NCBI RefSeq assembly: GCF_000003605.2
Contig: NW_003124934.1
Location: 57,949 to 78,680 of the forward strand
Origin: Saccoglossus kowalevskii
Lineage: Eukaryota; Hemichordata; Enteropneusta; Harrimaniidae
Length of the DNA: 20,732 bases
Reading direction: 5' to 3'
Below, one piece after another: positions 19,997 through 20,732 of the stretch. Under the pieces are notes generated by a model, which worked only from the letters and a program-made list of their open reading frames with translations, was not told the origin of the DNA and searched no databases. Within the stretch, counting starts at the first letter, position 1. Every line of letters begins with the position of its first letter. A program made the translations under genes and the position numbers.

Positions 19997-20051
19997 GATG
20001 CGGTGTATCCTGTGACCGTACTTTCACGAGCGAAGCAGAATACACCGCATC
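19997..20051. repeat. Stem-loop with 16-bp arms
   Basis: GATGCGGTGTATCCTG (19997-20012) pairs with CAGAATACACCGCATC (20036-20051) with a single mismatch across a 23-nt loop. A further 'caccgcatctc' copy follows at 20061-20071. The segment is CpG-rich compared with the AT-rich surroundings. It could be a repeat-element core or a structured regulatory element; I cannot decide which. Confidence 0.6.
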
Positions 20052-20133
20052 TCGAGTCTCACCGCATCTCAACGGCAATTTTTGTGTATTTTAAAACGAG
20101 GCTCCTCATTAGCTTCTCATTTGTATACAGAAA

Positions 20134-20159
20134 TTCCCCTTGTGACGTCAGAAGGGGAA
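20134..20159. promoter_or_regulatory. 26-bp near-perfect palindrome centred on TGACGTCA
   Basis: TTCCCCTT at the left and AAGGGGAA at the right are exact reverse complements. Between them lies TGACGTCA, the full cAMP-response element bound by CREB/ATF bZIP dimers. Only one base pair of the 26-bp symmetry is broken (G at 20142 opposite G at 20151). A full CRE with symmetric GGGGAA flanks in a CpG-richer zone suggests a regulatory site; binding is not shown. Confidence 0.5.
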
Positions 20160-20247
20160 GTCGCATGGCAGCTTGCATTGCCGATACGTGTAAATACAGT
20201 AAGGCAAATTTCTTGTGCAGTTTTCTCATCTTTGACTAAATTGTCAC

Positions 20248-20547
20248 TTATGTACTTGTTCGTCGAGGAAGAATGGACCATAATGAACACATAGTATCAA
20301 TTTTTGTTGCATGGGGTTGAGTTAGATGCGAAATATGTCCGTTCTGGTGTAGCTGGTCACCGTGATTGTCACCGACACCGGCGCACGTTTGTACACTGTC
20401 GCTGAACAAAATAGAATTTGACGTCGGAATTATCTCGTTATTTAGCAGGTTACTAGGCACGTCACTACACTGTTTTATTTCATCGATCGTCTGAGTAAAA
20501 CTTTCAAAATTAAAATAAAAGAGAACATATTCTGACATTCTAAACAT
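20248..20547 (-). CDS. Possible single-exon ORF of 99 residues, function unknown
   Basis: An open frame on the minus strand starts ATGTTTAGAATGTCAG at 20547 and ends TAA at 20248. The second ATG (20538) would give 96 residues. It begins MFRMSEYVLFYFNFES and continues with a polar segment rich in Asn, Ser, Gln and His. It shows no domain, signal peptide or clear transmembrane segment that I recognise. In its favour are its CpG density and normal-looking amino-acid composition, unlike the AT-rich random frames elsewhere. Against it are the absence of a strong splice donor within it, of a known family, and of a visible polyadenylation signal close downstream. It may be the first exon of a gene reading leftwards, or chance. 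Confidence 0.25.
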   Translation of the reverse strand: MFRMSEYVLFYFNFESFTQTIDEIKQCSDVPSNLLNNEIIPTSNSILFSDSVQTCAGVGDNHGDQLHQNGHISHLTQPHATKIDTMCSLWSILPRRTST

Positions 20548-20732
20548 TAGACTATAGTGATCACTATAAAATAATTAAAAAAACAACAAATCACAGTTAC
20601 TAAATAAATGACAGCCGCGTGGAAATAAATTGACTTTTTGTTGAAATAGGTGAACGCGTCAGGTCATGACGAGGGCAAGTGCGTTAAAAGCGGATAACAA
20701 AAATAATCGAGATCGACACACATACAGATAAA
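20548..20732. other. Window edge, possible upstream region of the minus-strand ORF
   Basis: AT-rich to 20650, then CpG-richer ('gaacgcgtcaggtcatgacg' near 20652). It could be the 5' UTR or promoter of a leftward gene at 20547, but nothing decisive is visible. Confidence 0.3.

Noticed and set aside
1-20732. tRNA, rRNA or LINE/LTR retroelement genes
   Set aside because: I saw no tRNA B-box with a foldable cloverleaf, no rRNA-like block, and no reverse transcriptase or integrase motifs on either strand.

Overview
The window looks like a piece of an animal nuclear genome. It is AT-rich, has almost no long open reading frames, and carries spliceosomal introns, polyadenylation signals, short MITE-type transposons and several kilobases of tandem minisatellite. 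There are no bacterial-style operons, ribosome binding sites or prophage signatures. Frequent ACATGTA/TACATGTA motifs, the MITE density and signs of germline CpG methylation fit a marine invertebrate, perhaps a bivalve mollusc or another lophotrochozoan. That placement is inference, because no gene recognisable to me fixes the species.

Left part, 1-6657: AT-rich non-coding DNA with minor repeats and palindromes. From 6658 to 9290 there is an array of about 52 copies of a 51-bp unit, followed by a 47-bp array (about 9475-9955), a 36-bp array (10128-10320) and a roughly 270-bp inverted-repeat element (10386-10656).

Centre, 11295-18266: two small spliced genes appear to run head to head from one CpG-richer promoter zone (about 13261-13640). 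The minus-strand gene has two coding exons (13260-13254 and 11464-11295), which splice in frame to a 58-residue protein. The plus-strand gene has coding exons 13861-13934, 17949-18080 and 18197-18266, all joined in phase 2. They give a 91-residue protein, the last intron having the rare GC-AG borders. Neither is visible as a simple long ORF and I recognise neither protein. The large intron of the plus gene holds a 402-bp hAT-like MITE, a pair of diverged direct repeats and a 33-bp minisatellite of about 30 copies.

Right part, 18267-20732: the 3' UTR of the plus gene with two AATAAA signals, a 192-bp MITE with TA target duplication, and 13 copies of a 41-bp unit that each carry a POU-octamer-like and a homeodomain-like core. 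After these comes a second CpG-richer zone (about 19950-20560) with a stem-loop, a near-perfect 26-bp palindrome centred on TGACGTCA, and a possible minus-strand coding exon.

Most long ORFs in the window are by-products of tandem arrays whose unit is a multiple of three or lacks stop codons. They should not be read as proteins. The most informative observation in the arrays is that the only CpG in the 51-bp unit occurs as CG, TG or CA across copies, as expected from deamination of methylated CpG on both strands.
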